A stretch of 64,000 bases of DNA from positions 204,927 through 268,926 of the forward strand of contig JAIXUS010000005.1 of assembly GCA_027483445.1 (NCBI GenBank). The letters are read 5' to 3'. This document shows, piece after piece, positions 62,007-64,000 of the stretch. A model generated the notes under the pieces. The model made no database searches. It saw only the letters and a list, made by a program, of their open reading frames with translations, and was not told the origin of the DNA. This stretch comes from Bacteroidota bacterium. GTDB lineage: Bacteria; Bacteroidota; Bacteroidia; M30B66. A program made the position numbers and the translations under genes. Numbering within the stretch: the first letter of the stretch is position 1; the number at the start of each line of letters is the position of its first letter.

Positions 62007-63557
62007 TTATTTACGCTTGTATTTTGATTTTTGTTCTCTGCGCTTTTTGTCCCTGGCTTTAATTCGCTCTTTGCGGGTCAAACGCTTAGGCACTTCTTCA
62101 TATTCAGGCACGGTATCGTCCTGTTCGAAATCTTTGTCGAGGTTAAAGCTGAGCCCAGCGCGAATAATTGGACTGGCGTCCCAAACTTCACCCTCCATGT
62201 AGCCGCGGGTTTTGTAGCCGGCTTGAACCATAAGCGACATGGTATGCTTCCAACTTTTAGAAAGCTTGAAAAACCCTGTAACCGTAGCAGCACCACCCCA
62301 ACCCACAGGCACAGTCTCTTGATTACCGAAGTTAAGAAACAAGTACTGTTGATTCCAATAGCTCAGGTGCGCATTAATTTGCATGTTAGTGCTGCGCTTT
62401 ATGTTGATGGCTTGTATACCACCTCCAAAATTTTGCGCAAATGCCCCGGTACCAATCCTACCGTATATGTTAATCAACTGACGGTTTTTGGTAAATGTCA
62501 CTTCCGGAATCCACTCGCCACCAAAAGGAGAAAAGCCAAAACGCACCCATGGCAACATCGTTTTTCCATACCCAATTTTGATGGCCGGCATTGGTATAGA
62601 GTCTTTTCCGTGGAAAAGGTATTGTTGAAACACATGCCTGAGCGAGCTGTACAACAAAGGATTGGTAAAGGTCGATAAGGCAAAATCGCGCTTGAGGTTG
62701 GATGCCGTATACCCATATTCAGAAAAGAAGCCGTAAGCTCTGTTTCCGTAATACAACCAGTCTTCAACGGCCGAGTTGCGGTTTAATTGATCGTCGGATG
62801 CGGTATACACCGAGGCAATAGCAGCTGCTTGAAGTCGAAGAAAGTGCAGCGATTCTCGATAAAACATCGATTTACGCATCATCCAGCGAAACGCAAGGGT
62901 CTGGGAAGCCATCTGCCCGGCCTCCAGAGCTCCACCGGCTACCATGGCAAGCTGCTGGCGGGAGGCCTGTGGTTCAATCACCGGTACATCATAGTTTAAA
63001 GTATTCATGGGGCGCCAAAAAGGAATTGGCGCGCCAAACTGCAATGATGCTCCGGTGAGCCCAAACTCCCGCATACGGGCATAGTGGCCAAAAAAGTCCT
63101 GTTCAATGGCCATGACCACGGTTTCGAGCGGGGCATCGATCAGCATCATTCGACCAAGACGAAGCCACACTGAACGGCGATGCTCCTTGAGCGTGGTATC
63201 GCCACGGTATTGGCGCGGAATCAGGGAATCTTCCCACGCAGTGAGTTTCTTCTGAAAGGTAAGCACCGTTGGTACCCCGGCCTGAGCAGTCATTGGCCAG
63301 TCAAGTGCAACCGGATATTGAAGTCTGTCGCTGTAGCGAATCTTGAATTTTCTCTTTTTGGGTCGTGGCCTTGGAGGACGAACCACTTCGCCATCACGCC
63401 AAATTTTTGGCTCTCCTTTCTGGAAAAGGGTATCTTTCCAGAATTCGCTGGTGTCTACCTTGATGGTTCTGCCTTTTGGCTTCAGAGAATCAGCAGGAAC
63501 CTGAGCAAAGGCGACAGAAGTAAGCAGTAAAAGTGTGAGTGTAAAGATTCGGGTCAT
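62007..63557 (-). CDS. secreted protein of unknown function
   Basis: 516 aa with a signal ending AFAQV. After a Pro/Arg/Lys-rich linker (about 60-73, RPPRPRPKKRK) comes a long alpha/beta part, and the last 200 residues have alternating hydrophobic residues of beta strands, like an outer membrane barrel (GSWNQQYLFLNFG-like segments). The C-terminus is extremely basic (RKERIKARDKKRREQKSKYKRK spans the last 22 residues). I recognise no family. It abuts the VOC-domain gene. Confidence 0.78.
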   Translation of the reverse strand: MTRIFTLTLLLLTSVAFAQVPADSLKPKGRTIKVDTSEFWKDTLFQKGEPKIWRDGEVVRPPRPRPKKRKFKIRYSDRLQYPVALDWPMTAQAGVPTVLTFQKKLTAWEDSLIPRQYRGDTTLKEHRRSVWLRLGRMMLIDAPLETVVMAIEQDFFGHYARMREFGLTGASLQFGAPIPFWRPMNTLNYDVPVIEPQASRQQLAMVAGGALEAGQMASQTLAFRWMMRKSMFYRESLHFLRLQAAAIASVYTASDDQLNRNSAVEDWLYYGNRAYGFFSEYGYTASNLKRDFALSTFTNPLLYSSLRHVFQQYLFHGKDSIPMPAIKIGYGKTMLPWVRFGFSPFGGEWIPEVTFTKNRQLINIYGRIGTGAFAQNFGGGIQAINIKRSTNMQINAHLSYWNQQYLFLNFGNQETVPVGWGGAATVTGFFKLSKSWKHTMSLMVQAGYKTRGYMEGEVWDASPIIRAGLSFNLDKDFEQDDTVPEYEEVPKRLTRKERIKARDKKRREQKSKYKRK

Positions 63558-63714
63558 CGGCAGACGGGTACGGCTACAAAACTATCTAAACTAGCCAAAT
63601 TACAAACAGGCAAACGAAGCGGTTTTGCACATTTCTTTGTCGGAAGGTTTAAATAGCTCATTGCAGCGAATCTTTATACGGGGGAGCCCCCCTATTGTTC
63701 ATGTTATGAAAGAA

Positions 63715-64000
63715 TCAACTCAAAAAAGGCCGCTTTAGTTTGCGGAGGGCCTCCTTTTCACTGAGCGGACTAAGCGTATGGGTTTTTACAAATTCGATAA
63801 CTATTTCGGGCTGACTTGAAGAAAGCTGACGGAGTGCCCAGCCAATGGCTTTTCGAATGAAGAAATCGCGATGGCTAGCCAGCTGTTCGATGTAATAAAG
63901 GAGCAAATCTGTATTGGTTTGTTGCTTGAACTGAAGCTGATGGATGAGTACGCTTCGTTGAAGCCAGAGATTTCCGCTTTCATAAAACGCCCTGCACGTC
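63715..64000 (-). CDS. DNA alkylation repair protein (AlkD-like), N-terminus beyond window
   Basis: The last 94 residues of a protein that begins outside the window. The repeat motifs NLWLQRSVLIHQLQFK and FFIRKAIGWALRQLS match the HEAT-repeat AlkD DNA glycosylases that remove alkylated bases, as does the final LSEKEALRKLK. The end of the gene is complete (stop at 63715-63717). Transcribed leftward. Confidence 0.85.
   Translation of the reverse strand, partial: TCRAFYESGNLWLQRSVLIHQLQFKQQTNTDLLLYYIEQLASHRDFFIRKAIGWALRQLSSSQPEIVIEFVKTHTLSPLSEKEALRKLKRPFLS

Noticed and set aside
62031-62678. 215-aa open frame on the + strand
   Set aside because: Antisense to the 516-aa secreted protein, which has a signal peptide and lies in tight operon spacing with its neighbour.
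63675-63694. GGGGG-AG-CCCCC palindrome
   Set aside because: Short arms with a 2-base loop cannot form a stable hairpin and no T run follows, so not called a terminator.

Overview
The window is a gene-dense piece of a Bacteroidota chromosome, most like the marine or freshwater Flavobacteriales/Cytophagales type. Evidence is the four proteins with Type IX secretion (T9SS) sorting domains, lipoproteins and Sec signals of the usual Bacteroidota kind, families largely confined to the phylum (DUF4294, DUF5683, START-like SRPBCC, DUF2141, long signal peptidase I), the parA-parB-DUF5683-dapB-lepB gene order, and promoters of the TTTG / TAnnTTTG type. No prophage, transposase, CRISPR array or rRNA operon was seen. 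One tRNA (Asp-GUC) is present.

Layout. 1-1.8 kb: two lipoprotein genes (the first runs off the edge) separated by a terminator. 1.85-4.5 kb: dnaA, a low-molecular-weight phosphotyrosine phosphatase and an RsmI-like methylase, all leftward. 4.6-6.3 kb: a 5'-nucleotidase split into two genes. 6.3-7.4 kb: thioesterase and DUF4294 protein. 7.4-11.8 kb: a leftward cluster of Gfo/Idh/MocA oxidoreductase, lipoprotein, polyprenyl-phosphate sugar transferase and 3-hydroxyacyl-CoA dehydrogenase. 11.9-23.5 kb: Pcm, an OafA-type acyltransferase, two family 2 glycosyltransferases, an AsmA-like giant, a degenerate phosphodiesterase, an aldo/keto reductase, a TauE-type transporter and unknown secreted proteins.

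23.6-30.0 kb is a tightly coupled rightward operon: START-like protein, LptF/LptG-type permease, two family 4 glycosyltransferases, ribBA and a second TauE-type transporter. 30.1-34.9 kb is the chromosome segregation / lysine / secretion cluster parA, parB, DUF5683, dapB, lepB. 35.0-36.1 kb is a small accessory patch: an intergenic repeat, an 81-aa unknown and a secreted HNH nuclease. 36-45.9 kb: pyrophosphatase, DUF421, PrsW protease, PAS histidine kinase with a coupled 64-aa protein, MacB-type permease, DUF4139 protein, a PIN/DUF6364 toxin-antitoxin pair and a GH13 amylase.

46.0-58.8 kb is dominated by secretion cargo: MiaE and an M15 peptidase lie downstream of two tandem giant T9SS type B paralogs, a T9SS type A protein and a DUF2141 protein, with a divergent third type B protein. 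59-64 kb: tRNA-Asp, a neutral-ceramidase family protein without a signal peptide, an exported VOC-domain protein, a secreted unknown and the 3' part of a DNA alkylation repair gene.

Most notable are a dispersed GC-rich intergenic repeat (three copies), the secreted HNH nuclease with its small partner, a phosphodiesterase-fold protein that has lost its catalytic residues, and histidine-rich inserts at the same place in both giant T9SS paralogs. I did not find a clear, complete novel system; these are the best leads. All family assignments come from reading motifs, not from a database search.
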